Positions 50,254 through 58,153 of a stretch of DNA of 64,000 bases are shown here, piece after piece (the stretch's first letter is position 1; each line of letters opens with the position of its first letter). The DNA comes from Streptomyces dysideae (lineage in GTDB: Bacteria > Actinomycetota > Actinomycetes > Streptomycetales > Streptomycetaceae). The translations under genes were made by a program, and so were the position numbers. The stretch spans positions 1 to 64,000 of the forward strand of contig NZ_KQ949103.1 of assembly GCF_001514305.1 (NCBI RefSeq). Direction: 5' to 3'. The notes under the pieces are model-generated. The model was not told the DNA's origin, did no database searches, and saw nothing but the letters and a program-made list of their open reading frames with translations.

Positions 50254-51497
50254 GTGGTCAACGTACCCGGCACACGGCGATCACGGGGATCGGTGTGGTC
50301 GCACCCAACGGCCTGCGTACGGACACCTACTGGAAGTCCGTCAAGGAGGGCCTGAACGTACTGGACAGGATCACCCGGGAGGGATGCGGGCACCTTCCGC
50401 TCCGTGTCGCCGGCGAGGTCCGGGGGTTCGACCCGTCGGCACTCATCGAGGACACCTTCCTCGTCCAGACCGACCGGTTCACCCACTTCGCGTTGGCCGC
50501 CGCCGACGCCGCACTGGAGGACGCGGGCCTGAGCGGCATCGCCGCCGACGCCCCGTACTCCGTCGGTGTGGTCACCGCCGCCGGATCCGGCGGCGGTGAG
50601 TTCGGCCAGCGGGAACTGCAGAAGCTGTGGGGACAGGGGGCCCGATTCGTCGGGCCCTACCAGTCCATCGCCTGGTTCTACGCGGCCAGCACCGGCCAGA
50701 TATCGATCCGCAGGGGCTTCAAGGGGCCCTGCGGGGTGGTGGCCAGCGACGAGGCGGGCGGTCTGGACGCCGTCGCGCACGCCGCCCGGGCCGTGCGGCG
50801 GGGAACCGACGTGGTCGTGGTCGGGGCGGCCGAGGCGCCGCTCGCTCCCTACTCGATGGTCTGCCAGCTCGGATACCCCGAACTCAGCACCGTCGAGGAC
50901 CCGTCCTGCGCCTACCGCCCCTTCACCTCCGCGGCCTGCGGTTTCGTGCCCGCCGAGGGCGGTGCCGTGCTGGTCGTCGAGGACGCGGACCGGGCACACC
51001 GCCGCGGCGGCGTCGTCCGCGCCACCGTGGCGGGACATGCCGCCACGTTCACCGGTGCCTCGCGCTGGGACCGGTCGCGGGAAGGGCTCGCCCACGCCAT
51101 CCGTGCTGCCCTCGACGAGGCCGGCTGCGCGCCGGAGGAGATCGACGTGGTCTTCGCCGACGCGCTGGGTTCCCCGGAGGCGGACCGGGCCGAGGCCCTC
51201 GCCCTTGCCGACGCCCTCGGCCCGCACGGCACACGCGTGCCCGTCACGGCTCCCAAGGCCGGCATCGGACGGTCCTACTGCGGGGCACCCCTGCTGGACA
51301 TCGCGGCCGCGGTGCTGGCCATGGAGCACGGGCAGATACCGCCGACGCCGGGCGTCTTCGACGTCTGCCACGAGATCGACCTGGTGACGTCCACGGCACG
51401 CCCGGCCGAGCTCCGCACGGCCCTGGTCCTCAGCCGGGGACTCATGGGCTCCAATGCGGCGCTGGTCCTGCGCCGCGGCCCGGGAACCGCCGCCTAA
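50250..51497 (+). CDS. Ketosynthase beta / chain-length factor (whiE ORFIV type)
   Basis: 415 residues, same fold as KS-alpha but inactive in condensation. The active-site Cys is replaced: VVASDEAGGLDAVAHAAR has Glu168 (with Asp167 before it) where KS-alpha has Cys. Most antibiotic chain-length factors have Gln here. The His motifs are also lost (DALGSPEADRAEA). It sets chain length and helps decarboxylate malonyl-ACP. ATG 50250 shares bases with the KS-alpha stop and has GGGAGGAAACG in front. Confidence 0.93.
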   Translation: MSGQRTRHTAITGIGVVAPNGLRTDTYWKSVKEGLNVLDRITREGCGHLPLRVAGEVRGFDPSALIEDTFLVQTDRFTHFALAAADAALEDAGLSGIAADAPYSVGVVTAAGSGGGEFGQRELQKLWGQGARFVGPYQSIAWFYAASTGQISIRRGFKGPCGVVASDEAGGLDAVAHAARAVRRGTDVVVVGAAEAPLAPYSMVCQLGYPELSTVEDPSCAYRPFTSAACGFVPAEGGAVLVVEDADRAHRRGGVVRATVAGHAATFTGASRWDRSREGLAHAIRAALDEAGCAPEEIDVVFADALGSPEADRAEALALADALGPHGTRVPVTAPKAGIGRSYCGAPLLDIAAAVLAMEHGQIPPTPGVFDVCHEIDLVTSTARPAELRTALVLSRGLMGSNAALVLRRGPGTAA

Positions 51498-51515
51498 ACG
51501 ACAAGGAGAACGCGT

Positions 51516-51782
51516 ATGACCACCGAAATGACCCAAGTAACCGTCGAGGAACTGGCCACGCTGATGAAGAAGGCCGCCGGCGTGACCGTCGACCCGCACG
51601 ACCTCGAGCGCCGGGTGGACACGCCCTTCGCCGAGTTCGGGCTGGACTCGCTCGGTCTCCTCGGCATCGTGGGCGAGCTGGAGAACCGGCACGGCCGGGC
51701 GCTGCCCACCGACGCGGAGCGGTGCAAGAGCCCGCGTCAGTTCCTCGACCTCGTCAACGGCGCGTTCACGACTGGAGCCTGA
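51516..51782 (+). CDS. Acyl carrier protein (whiE ORFV type)
   Basis: 88 residues. The phosphopantetheine site is Ser45 in FGLDSLGLLGIVGELE. Acidic helices typical of type II carriers surround it. AAGGAGAACGCGT precedes ATG 51516, 18 bases after the KS-beta stop. It carries the growing chain between ketosynthase and cyclases. The usual size is 80-90 residues. Confidence 0.95.
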   Translation: MTTEMTQVTVEELATLMKKAAGVTVDPHDLERRVDTPFAEFGLDSLGLLGIVGELENRHGRALPTDAERCKSPRQFLDLVNGAFTTGA

Positions 51783-51783
51783 A

Positions 51784-52263
51784 GTGGTAGGACACACCGA
51801 GAACGAGATCACCATCGCCGCACCCCTCGACCTCGTCTGGGACATGACGAACGACCTGGACAGATGGCCGCAGTTGTTCAGCGAGTACGCGGCCGTCGAC
51901 GTGCTGTCCCGCAACGGCGACACCGTGACCTTCCGTCTGACCATGCACCCCGACGAGAACGGCAAGGTGTGGAGCTGGGTGTCGGAACGGGTCGCCGACC
52001 GTGAGAAGCTCACCGTCCGCGCCCGCCGGGTCGAGACCGGCCCGTTCGACTACATGAACATCGAGTGGAAGTACGAGGAGACCGCCGCCGGCACCCGGAT
52101 GCACTGGACGCAGGACTTCGCCATGAAGCCCGACGCTCCGGTCGACGACGCCGGGATGACGGACATCATCAACCGCAACTCGCCCATCCAGCTGGCCCTC
52201 ATCCGCGACCGCATCGAGCGGGCCGCCGAAGAGCGGCGAACAGCACCCAGCACGCCCGCCTGA
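51784..52263 (+). CDS. Aromatase/cyclase, SRPBCC fold (whiE ORFVI type)
   Basis: 159 residues, one START-like domain (EITIAAPLDLVWDMTNDLDR, WSWVSERVADREKLTVRA, MNIEWKYEETAAGTRMHWTQ). Mono-domain cyclases of this kind close the first ring of the polyketide. GTG 51784 is one base after the ACP stop. Conserved in all spore-pigment clusters. Confidence 0.93.
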   Translation: MVGHTENEITIAAPLDLVWDMTNDLDRWPQLFSEYAAVDVLSRNGDTVTFRLTMHPDENGKVWSWVSERVADREKLTVRARRVETGPFDYMNIEWKYEETAAGTRMHWTQDFAMKPDAPVDDAGMTDIINRNSPIQLALIRDRIERAAEERRTAPSTPA

Positions 52264-52289
52264 GCGACGCGGTGGCAGAAGGAGATCTC

Positions 52290-52625
52290 ATGCACCACGC
52301 CCTGATCGTCGCCCGGATGGCCCCGCAGTCGGCTCCGGACATCGCCGAGGTCTTCGCGGCCTCGGACCGCGGCGAACTCCCGCACCTCGTCGGGGTGACC
52401 CGGCGCTCCCTCTTCCAGTTCGGCGACGTGTACATGCACCTCATCGAAGCCGAGCAGGAGCCGGGGCCCGCCATCGCGCGAGTGGCCGGGCACCCCGAGT
52501 TCCTCGACATCACCAGGAAGCTCGAAGCGTACGTCAGTCCGTACGACCCGCAGACGTGGCGCAGTCCGAAGGACGCGATGGCGCGGTGCTTCTACCACTG
52601 GGAGAGGGAGACCGACGCTCGCTGA
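52290..52625 (+). CDS. Second polyketide cyclase, TcmI type (whiE ORFVII type)
   Basis: 111 residues of the ferredoxin-like TcmI family: HHALIVARMAPQSAPDIAEV, LFQFGDVYMHLIEAE, FYHWERE. It closes a later ring. ATG 52290 follows AAGGAGATCTC. The stop TGA (52623-52625) lies in the left arm of the long inverted repeat that ends the operon. Confidence 0.93.
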   Translation: MHHALIVARMAPQSAPDIAEVFAASDRGELPHLVGVTRRSLFQFGDVYMHLIEAEQEPGPAIARVAGHPEFLDITRKLEAYVSPYDPQTWRSPKDAMARCFYHWERETDAR

Positions 52626-52680
52626 CGCACACGAGGAGGCCGCCGTCCGCGCGGACGGCGGCCTCTTCGTGTGCGTCAGC
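52621..52680. terminator. 30-bp inverted repeat shared by two convergent gene ends
   Basis: Bases 52621-52650 and 52651-52680 are reverse complements except for one G/A change (a G:U pair in RNA). The left arm contains the stop codon of the cyclase gene, and the right arm that of the amidohydrolase gene; both genes end with CGC TGA. There is practically no loop. It should terminate both transcripts and can form a cruciform. Confidence 0.92.
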
Positions 52681-53671
52681 GAGCGAGTAGTGCGGGCATC
52701 AGACGCATGGCGTTCTCACGGTTGATCGCGTGGAGTTGCTCATCGGAGAGGACCGGGTCGTTGTCCAGGGCAGGTGTCGTGATGTCGGCGACGACGTGTC
52801 CGGGGGTGGGCGGCCAGTCCGTGCCGAAGAGGATGCGGCGGGGGTCCACGGTGGCAAGCAGGGTGGGCGTGGCCGAGGGGGACATGGGTCCCGCGGTGTC
52901 GAAGTAGAAGCGGTGCAGGTAGTCACGGACCCGGCCCGGTTCGATCTCGGGAGTGAGCTGCCCGCCGAAGAGTTCGAGCCGGGTGGCCATGTACGGAAGG
53001 AAGCCTCCACCGTGAGGAAGGATGAAGGTGAGATTCGGATAGCGGTCCAGGGTGCCGTTCTTGATGAGGTTGATGGCGGCACGCGTGGTGTCCATCAGGA
53101 AGTCGCACATGAAGGGCGGCATTCCCGGCAGCCCCGTACTTCCGGGAGGGCCGCCCTTTCCGGCCGGCACTTCCATGGGGTGGGTACTGACGACCGCGGA
53201 CCGGTCGTTGAGTTCGTTCAGGAGACGGTCGTGCGACGCGTCGCCGAGGTAGACACCGTCCATGCTCGTTCTCGTACTCACCCCGACGGCACCGAGTTCG
53301 TCGAGGCCGTACTCGAGGCTCCACCGGGAGAGTTCCAGGTCGTCGAGGAACACCGGCGTGAAGAACCGGAAGCGTGCGGGCTGTTCTTCGACGACGTCAG
53401 CCGCTGCCCGCAGGGCGACCCGTGCGCTTTCCTGCCGCTCCGTGCGCTCCTGGAACCGGCCGAGCATCGCCACCGTCATGACGGCCGTGCCGATGCCGGC
53501 CTTGTCCATGAGTTCCAGGGCCGCGTTCAGGTCCCAGCGCGTCCACCAGGGCAGCTTCTCTCGGTTGACGACGCCTCGTTCCTCCGCCCAGTCCAGCCAG
53601 GCCGGCGCGGTGAAGTGGTGGTGGACGTCCACTCGGCCCGCGGCGGTGCCGTCGTAGCCTGCTGATGTCAT
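52676..53671 (-). CDS. Amidohydrolase-family protein (ACMSD-like) in the pigment cluster
   Basis: 331 residues. The metal-dependent barrel has VDVHHHF (HxH), STHPMEVP, FILPHGGGF (His) and LFGTDWPP (Asp). This is the subgroup of ACMSD and related decarboxylases/hydrolases, which act on aromatic or ring-cleaved acids. ATG 53671 is preferred to 53677 because GAGGAC then has proper spacing. It is not a standard whiE gene. It is transcribed after the FAD hydroxylase (15 bases) and ends in the long inverted repeat. A role in pigment tailoring, such as decarboxylation, is inference. Confidence 0.85.
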   Translation of the reverse strand: MTSAGYDGTAAGRVDVHHHFTAPAWLDWAEERGVVNREKLPWWTRWDLNAALELMDKAGIGTAVMTVAMLGRFQERTERQESARVALRAAADVVEEQPARFRFFTPVFLDDLELSRWSLEYGLDELGAVGVSTRTSMDGVYLGDASHDRLLNELNDRSAVVSTHPMEVPAGKGGPPGSTGLPGMPPFMCDFLMDTTRAAINLIKNGTLDRYPNLTFILPHGGGFLPYMATRLELFGGQLTPEIEPGRVRDYLHRFYFDTAGPMSPSATPTLLATVDPRRILFGTDWPPTPGHVVADITTPALDNDPVLSDEQLHAINRENAMRLMPALLAR

Positions 53672-53686
53672 TGCCATGTCCTCTTC

Positions 53687-55318
53687 TCAGTCGCGGCAGA
53701 GCACCGTCTGCAGCATGTTCGTCAGCACGCGATCGGCGTTCGGCATCTCGGCATGGGCGCGCCATGCGACGTAACCGTCCGGGCGTACCAGGACGGCACC
53801 GTCCTCGGCCGCGCCGTGCAACGTCGCCCAGTCGGCATCCGGCTCGGGGACGAGATCGTGGTCCTGGCCGTTTCCCACGAGATACGACTCGACCGGAACG
53901 CCCAGGTTGTCGGAGGCTTTCTCGGCCGCGTCCCGCCACACCTGGCCTCGGGGCCCGGAGAGGACCACGAAGGAGCGCTCGTACAGATCCAGCGTGGAGA
54001 TCTTGCTGCCTTCTCTCCTGACCCACATATGAGGTGCACGGCTTCCCGGGTCGCCGCCGAGCTGGAACGTCTCCGGGACGACCGGCTGCTCCGGGGAGGC
54101 ACCGACAACGGCGTTCGATGCGTACCGGCAGCAGAGCGCGACGGTCATGAGGTCGGCCGGGTCGTCGTTACGTCCCGCTGCGGGACTGAATCCCGGGTGC
54201 TCCTCCTCGACCGCCTGCAGGGCCGCCCGCGCACTGGTGGCGACGGCGGCGGGCCGTCGTTCCTGCTCGTAGGTGTCCAGCAAGGGCATGCCGGCCCATC
54301 CGCGGAGCACCGCGGCCAACTTCCAGGCCAGATTGTGAGCGTCCTGGATTCCGGTGTTGGAACCGAACGCGCCGGTGGGCGGCATTTCGTGCGCCGAGTC
54401 ACCGGCCAGAAAGACGCGGCCCTGTCCGTAGCGGTCCGCGACCCGCTTCGAAGCGTGCCAGGGCGCCTTTCCCGTGATCTCCACATCGACATCCTGAACG
54501 CCGGCGGCCGCGCGGACGTGCGCTGCACACCGATCGTCGGTGAAATCCTCCAGAGCCTCTCCGCGGTCCGGAAACCAAGGAACATGGATCACCCACTGCT
54601 CCTCATTGTCCACTGGCAGCAACGCCCCTTCACCCAGCGGGTCGGTGACGTAGCAGACAACGAACTTCTTTTCTCCGGCGTAGTCCTTGAGCATCTTGCT
54701 ACGGAATGTGACGCTGACGTTGTGGAAGAGGTCACCAGGCCCTGACTGACTGATTCCCAGGCATTCGCGGACAGGACTTCTGGGGCCGTCGGCGGCCACC
54801 AGAAAATCGGCATTCACGGTGTATTCCTCGCCGGTGTCCCGGCGCCTGATCTGGGCCTGGACTCCTTCTCGGCCTTGCGTGAAGGAAGTCATCTCCACAC
54901 CGAAGCGGATATCTCCGCCCTGCCGGCGGGCATGGCTCAGCAGTACCGGCTCGAGATCGTTCTGACTGCACAGGCACCAGTCCGAAGAGCTGACCCGGGA
55001 CACGTCCATGCCCGCGGAGATGTCCCGAATAATCCAGCGGCGCTGGTCCCCGGTGAGGGTGTCCACCTGAAGAACGCCGTCGTTCCCGGCGAGCATGGAG
55101 GCGGCCTCCCGGATGGACGGCTCCAGTCCGGCTGTCCGGAAGATCTCCATGGTGCGCACGTTGTTCCCACGACCGCGCGGGTGAGTCGAAGTCGCGGCAT
55201 GCCGCTCCACGAGCATGTGTTCAATTCCAAGGCGCCCCAGGAACACGGAGGTGGAAAGACCCACCAAAGATCCGCCGACGATGAGAACCGGTACAGATTC
55301 CACTGCGGGTCCGCTCAC
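53687..55318 (-). CDS. FAD-dependent aromatic hydroxylase (whiE ORFVIII type)
   Basis: 543 residues, PheA/TfdB-like flavoprotein monooxygenase. Motifs: VPVLIVGGSLVGLSTSVFL (FAD-binding), RGRGNNVRTMEIFR, VAADGPRSPVR (DG motif) and FLAGDSAHEMPPTGAFGSNT (second FAD motif). GTG 55318 is chosen because GGGAGG lies six bases upstream; ATG 55333 would include the ribosome site. It hydroxylates the polyketide with NAD(P)H and O2. In the classic whiE locus the homologue is divergent from ORFI; here it runs towards the cyclase end of the operon. Confidence 0.9.
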   Translation of the reverse strand: MSGPAVESVPVLIVGGSLVGLSTSVFLGRLGIEHMLVERHAATSTHPRGRGNNVRTMEIFRTAGLEPSIREAASMLAGNDGVLQVDTLTGDQRRWIIRDISAGMDVSRVSSSDWCLCSQNDLEPVLLSHARRQGGDIRFGVEMTSFTQGREGVQAQIRRRDTGEEYTVNADFLVAADGPRSPVRECLGISQSGPGDLFHNVSVTFRSKMLKDYAGEKKFVVCYVTDPLGEGALLPVDNEEQWVIHVPWFPDRGEALEDFTDDRCAAHVRAAAGVQDVDVEITGKAPWHASKRVADRYGQGRVFLAGDSAHEMPPTGAFGSNTGIQDAHNLAWKLAAVLRGWAGMPLLDTYEQERRPAAVATSARAALQAVEEEHPGFSPAAGRNDDPADLMTVALCCRYASNAVVGASPEQPVVPETFQLGGDPGSRAPHMWVRREGSKISTLDLYERSFVVLSGPRGQVWRDAAEKASDNLGVPVESYLVGNGQDHDLVPEPDADWATLHGAAEDGAVLVRPDGYVAWRAHAEMPNADRVLTNMLQTVLCRD

Positions 55319-55480
55319 TGATTTCCTCCCCATTCGATGGCGCCCAGTCCGGGGGGCGAGGACCGGCCTGTCTGTCAGTGTTTTACCAAGTAGGACTTGC
55401 ACATCCACAGTTCATACGACGACCCGACCCATATGGCGCAGCAGCGTTTGCCTCACCGCGCCGCGCGGGGAACCGTGCTG
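55319..55480. promoter_or_regulatory. Divergent region between FAD hydroxylase and P450
   Basis: 162 bases hold both start regions. AT-rich patches (TTTTACCAAGTAGGAC, CATATG) fit promoters, but no clear operator was found. TTG 55397 and ATG 55433 are in frame with the P450 but have no ribosome site. Confidence 0.4.
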
Positions 55481-56776
55481 ATGACCGAAGGAACCCACCG
55501 AACCCCGGGACCAGTCATGACGCAAGCGTTCGCATCCGAGGAATTGTCGCCCGATGAGGCCGCGGCGGCGGCCGCATCCTGCAGCCGGGAATTCCGCGCC
55601 AATCCCCATCCCGTCTACGCCGCGCTCAGGGAGACAGCACCCGTATGCCCGCTGTCGCCTCCCCATGGGGTCGAGACCTACCTCATCACCCGGCACGACG
55701 ACGCTCGCGCCGCCTTGGCCGACCCGCGCCTGAGCAAGGACATGTACGGCGCCATCGACGCCTACCACCGCATCTTCGGTGACTCGTCGATCGCCCTGGA
55801 CGACAACATGCTCTTCTCGGATCCTCCGAAGCACACCAGGCTCCGGAGGATCGTCGGCAACACCTTCACGCCGAAACGAGTGGAATCTCTGCGTCCGCGC
55901 GTCCAGAAGGTCACCGAGGACCTGCTGGATCGCTGCGCGACCTCGGAGCCCATGGACCTGCTCCCGGAGTTCTGCTTCCCCCTGCCGCTCAATGTGATCT
56001 GCGAACTTCTGGGCGTGCCGGAAAACGAACGCAAGCAGGCCCAGGAATGGTCCGCCACCGTCGCTCGGACCGGTTTCGGTCCGGAGGCGAGAAAAGCGCT
56101 GGAACTGGCCGAGGGAAATCTGCGCGAATATCTGGCGGATCTCATCGCACGGAAGCGGCAGGAGCCGGACGGAGGCCTGCTCAGCGCACTCGCCACAGCA
56201 AGGGACGAGGAAGGCGCTCTTACGGACCACGAACTGGTCTCAACAGCGTGGGTGCTGCTGTTCGCCGGCCACAAGACGACGGCGTACCAACTCGGCAACG
56301 CTTTCTACCATTTGCTCGCTCAGCCGGAGCAGAAGCGATTGGCGTTCCAGGATGCGCGCGCAACCGCCGCGGCCGTCGAGGAGATCTTCCGGTTCGAGAC
56401 CTCCGTGGAGAACTCGACATTCCGCTTCGCCAAGGAAGACATCGTGATCCGCGACACGCTCATCCCCAAGGGGGCGCTCGTCCAGGTTTCGATCACGGGG
56501 GCCAACCGTGACCCTGACGTATTCGCCGATCCGGACCGGATGGACGTCACACGCCCGAACGTCCAGTCAACCCATCTGACATTCGGCGTCGGCCCTCACT
56601 TCTGCATCGGCGCGCCGCTGGCACGTCTGGAGATGCAGATCGCCCTCACCTCGCTCTTCGGACGGTATCCGCGCATGGCCCTGGCCGGGGCGCCGGAGGA
56701 CGCACGCTGGCTGACCGTGCCGTTCCCCGCCTTCCGTGGGCTGGCGGAACTTCCGGTCGTCCTCGACCCGTCGTGA
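55481..56776 (+). CDS. Cytochrome P450 in the pigment cluster
   Basis: 431 residues, soluble bacterial class I P450. I helix LFAGHKTTAYQLG (AGxxT), K helix EEIFRFE (ExxR), and heme loop FGVGPHFCIGAPLARLE with the Cys ligand. Ferredoxin and reductase are not in the window. ATG 55481 follows GGGGAA; ATG 55517 is an alternative. It is divergent from the FAD hydroxylase and coupled to the ABM-like gene. It probably oxidises the polyketide; spore-pigment clusters do not normally contain one. Confidence 0.92.
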   Translation: MTEGTHRTPGPVMTQAFASEELSPDEAAAAAASCSREFRANPHPVYAALRETAPVCPLSPPHGVETYLITRHDDARAALADPRLSKDMYGAIDAYHRIFGDSSIALDDNMLFSDPPKHTRLRRIVGNTFTPKRVESLRPRVQKVTEDLLDRCATSEPMDLLPEFCFPLPLNVICELLGVPENERKQAQEWSATVARTGFGPEARKALELAEGNLREYLADLIARKRQEPDGGLLSALATARDEEGALTDHELVSTAWVLLFAGHKTTAYQLGNAFYHLLAQPEQKRLAFQDARATAAAVEEIFRFETSVENSTFRFAKEDIVIRDTLIPKGALVQVSITGANRDPDVFADPDRMDVTRPNVQSTHLTFGVGPHFCIGAPLARLEMQIALTSLFGRYPRMALAGAPEDARWLTVPFPAFRGLAELPVVLDPS

Positions 56777-57132
56777 CCGTGACCGCACGTGTGCGGGTCA
56801 TTCGGCTGCTCCGCGTACGAGAGGGAAGAGAAGAGGACTTCCTGAGGTCGTACAACGGCGTGCTCGAACGCGCCGTGCGATCTCCCGGACACCTCGGAGA
56901 GCAGCTCTGCCGCTCGATCGACGATCCCACTCGCTGGTTGCTCACCAGCGAGTGGGAAAGCCTTGAATCCATCAAACGGTGGCGCACCGACCCCGATCAC
57001 ACGACGCTGGTCGAGCCGATGAACGCCTGCCTGCATGACGACCGATGGACAGGGGTCTTTCACGTCACGGACGCGGCGACTGCTCCGCCCGCTGGGCCAG
57101 ATGCCGTTCGACGGTCTCGACCTTCGAGGTGA
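56773..57132 (+). CDS. ABM-like protein, paralogue of the N-terminal domain of the SchA/CurD protein
   Basis: 119 residues with a ferredoxin-like ABM fold: RVRVIRLLRVREGREEDFLR, PGHLGEQLCRSIDDPTRWLL, TSEWESLESIKRW. The GTG overlaps the P450 stop as GTGA. The central block aligns without gaps to residues in the N-terminal part of the gene product at 47348 (PGHLSDQLCQSAENPSQWII). It may be a cyclase or oxygenase helper acting with the P450. The last 68 bases overlap the convergent MTH1187 gene, so the Pro/Arg-rich C-terminus may not be important. Confidence 0.85.
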   Translation: MTVTARVRVIRLLRVREGREEDFLRSYNGVLERAVRSPGHLGEQLCRSIDDPTRWLLTSEWESLESIKRWRTDPDHTTLVEPMNACLHDDRWTGVFHVTDAATAPPAGPDAVRRSRPSR

Positions 57133-57382
57133 GACCGTCCTCAACTCCGGGGCGGATGTCCGCCTTGAGGACCACCGAGACCCGCGGCGCGCGCCGCTCC
57201 ACCGCGGCGACGGCACGCTTGACGACGTCCATGACCTCGTCCCACTCACCTTCGATCGAGGTGAACATGGCGTCGGTACGGTTCGGCAGGCCGGATTCAC
57301 GCACGACACGGACGGCGTCGGCGACGTACTCCCCCACGTCCTCGCCGACGCCCAGCGGTGTCACGGAGAAGGCGACGATCAC
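57065..57382 (-). CDS. MTH1187/YkoF-family thiamine-binding protein
   Basis: 105 residues with a ferredoxin-like fold. MIVAFSVTPLGVGEDVGEYV begins the family, and TDAMFTSIEGEWDEVMDVVK follows. Members form tetramers and bind thiamine. GTG 57382 overlaps the DUF3817 stop as GTGA. It is the first core gene on the far side of the pigment cluster and converges with the ABM-like gene. Confidence 0.9.
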   Translation of the reverse strand: MIVAFSVTPLGVGEDVGEYVADAVRVVRESGLPNRTDAMFTSIEGEWDEVMDVVKRAVAAVERRAPRVSVVLKADIRPGVEDGLTSKVETVERHLAQRAEQSPRP

Positions 57383-57726
57383 GACGTCTTCACCGCGCTC
57401 TCCTGGCGGGCGCGGGAGGCGATGACCGCATCCTCGGCCTCACGGCGCAGCTTGCGGTCGGCGAAGAAGCCGCCGGTCGGCAGGACGGAGAGGACGAAGT
57501 AGAGGGCCGCCGTCTTCGGGGACCACTTCGTGCGGTTCCAGGCGTCCGCCCAGAAGATCACGTACAGGATGAAGAGAACGCCGTGGATCATGCCCATCAC
57601 GGGCACCGCGTTGAAGTCCGTGGTCCGCTTCAGCACCGAGCAGACCAGCAGAAGCAGGAAGGAGACGGCCTCGGGGGCCGAGACCAGGCGGAGGCGGCGG
57701 AGGGCGGTGGCGGTCTTGAGATCCAC
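57379..57726 (-). CDS. DUF3817-type membrane protein (second copy)
   Basis: 115 residues, three transmembrane helices (APEAVSFLLLLVCSVLKR, MIHGVLFILYVIFWADAW, TAALYFVLSVLPTGGFFADR). It is a paralogue of the protein at 46126. It is coupled to the thiamine-binding gene. An operator-like repeat lies 32 bases upstream of the ATG. Function unknown. Confidence 0.88.
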   Translation of the reverse strand: MDLKTATALRRLRLVSAPEAVSFLLLLVCSVLKRTTDFNAVPVMGMIHGVLFILYVIFWADAWNRTKWSPKTAALYFVLSVLPTGGFFADRKLRREAEDAVIASRARQESAVKTS

Positions 57727-58153
57727 GGGTCACCTTCGGTGGGGAGAGACGTCGGCCCGTTTGTGAACGCATGCACAAACGTGCGTCCATTGTGGCAAAC
57801 GGGCGGGGGAAGGTCTGGGCGGGGGGTGGCGACGACGCCTCCAGCACACCCCGACCTGTGACGACCCGCCCGCAGGCAGGTGGCGTCCGGCCGAGTGGCG
57901 CAGCCCCACGCGGACCGCCTGGCTCCGCTCAGGGCCGTGATGGAGGTCGACCACTGGGTGGACACCATCCGCGCGCAGGAAGCCTGCAACCGGCTTCGAG
58001 CAGCCACACGCCTCCTCTCCGCAGGTCCGGCCAGGTGTGCTGTCTCGGGAGCGACCGGGCTCCGACCTGACCCTAGGGGTGTCATCAGGGTCGATCTCCA
58101 CCCCCGGGATCTGTTGGCGACAGCCGACCGCAAGCTACCTTCCCCTCGTGGCG
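57727..58153. other. 427-base divergent intergenic region
   Basis: No supported gene. It separates the DUF3817 operon from the AIM24 genes and contains the inverted repeat at 57758-57781. The AIM24 start has no clear ribosome site, so the transcript may be leaderless or the start may lie elsewhere. Confidence 0.55.
57758..57781. promoter_or_regulatory. Inverted repeat CGTTTGTG-N8-CACAAACG
   Basis: Perfect 8-bp arms at 57758-57765 and 57774-57781 upstream of the second DUF3817 gene, with a third half-site-like GGCAAACG at 57795-57802. The size fits a TetR- or MarR-type dimer. Confidence 0.5.
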
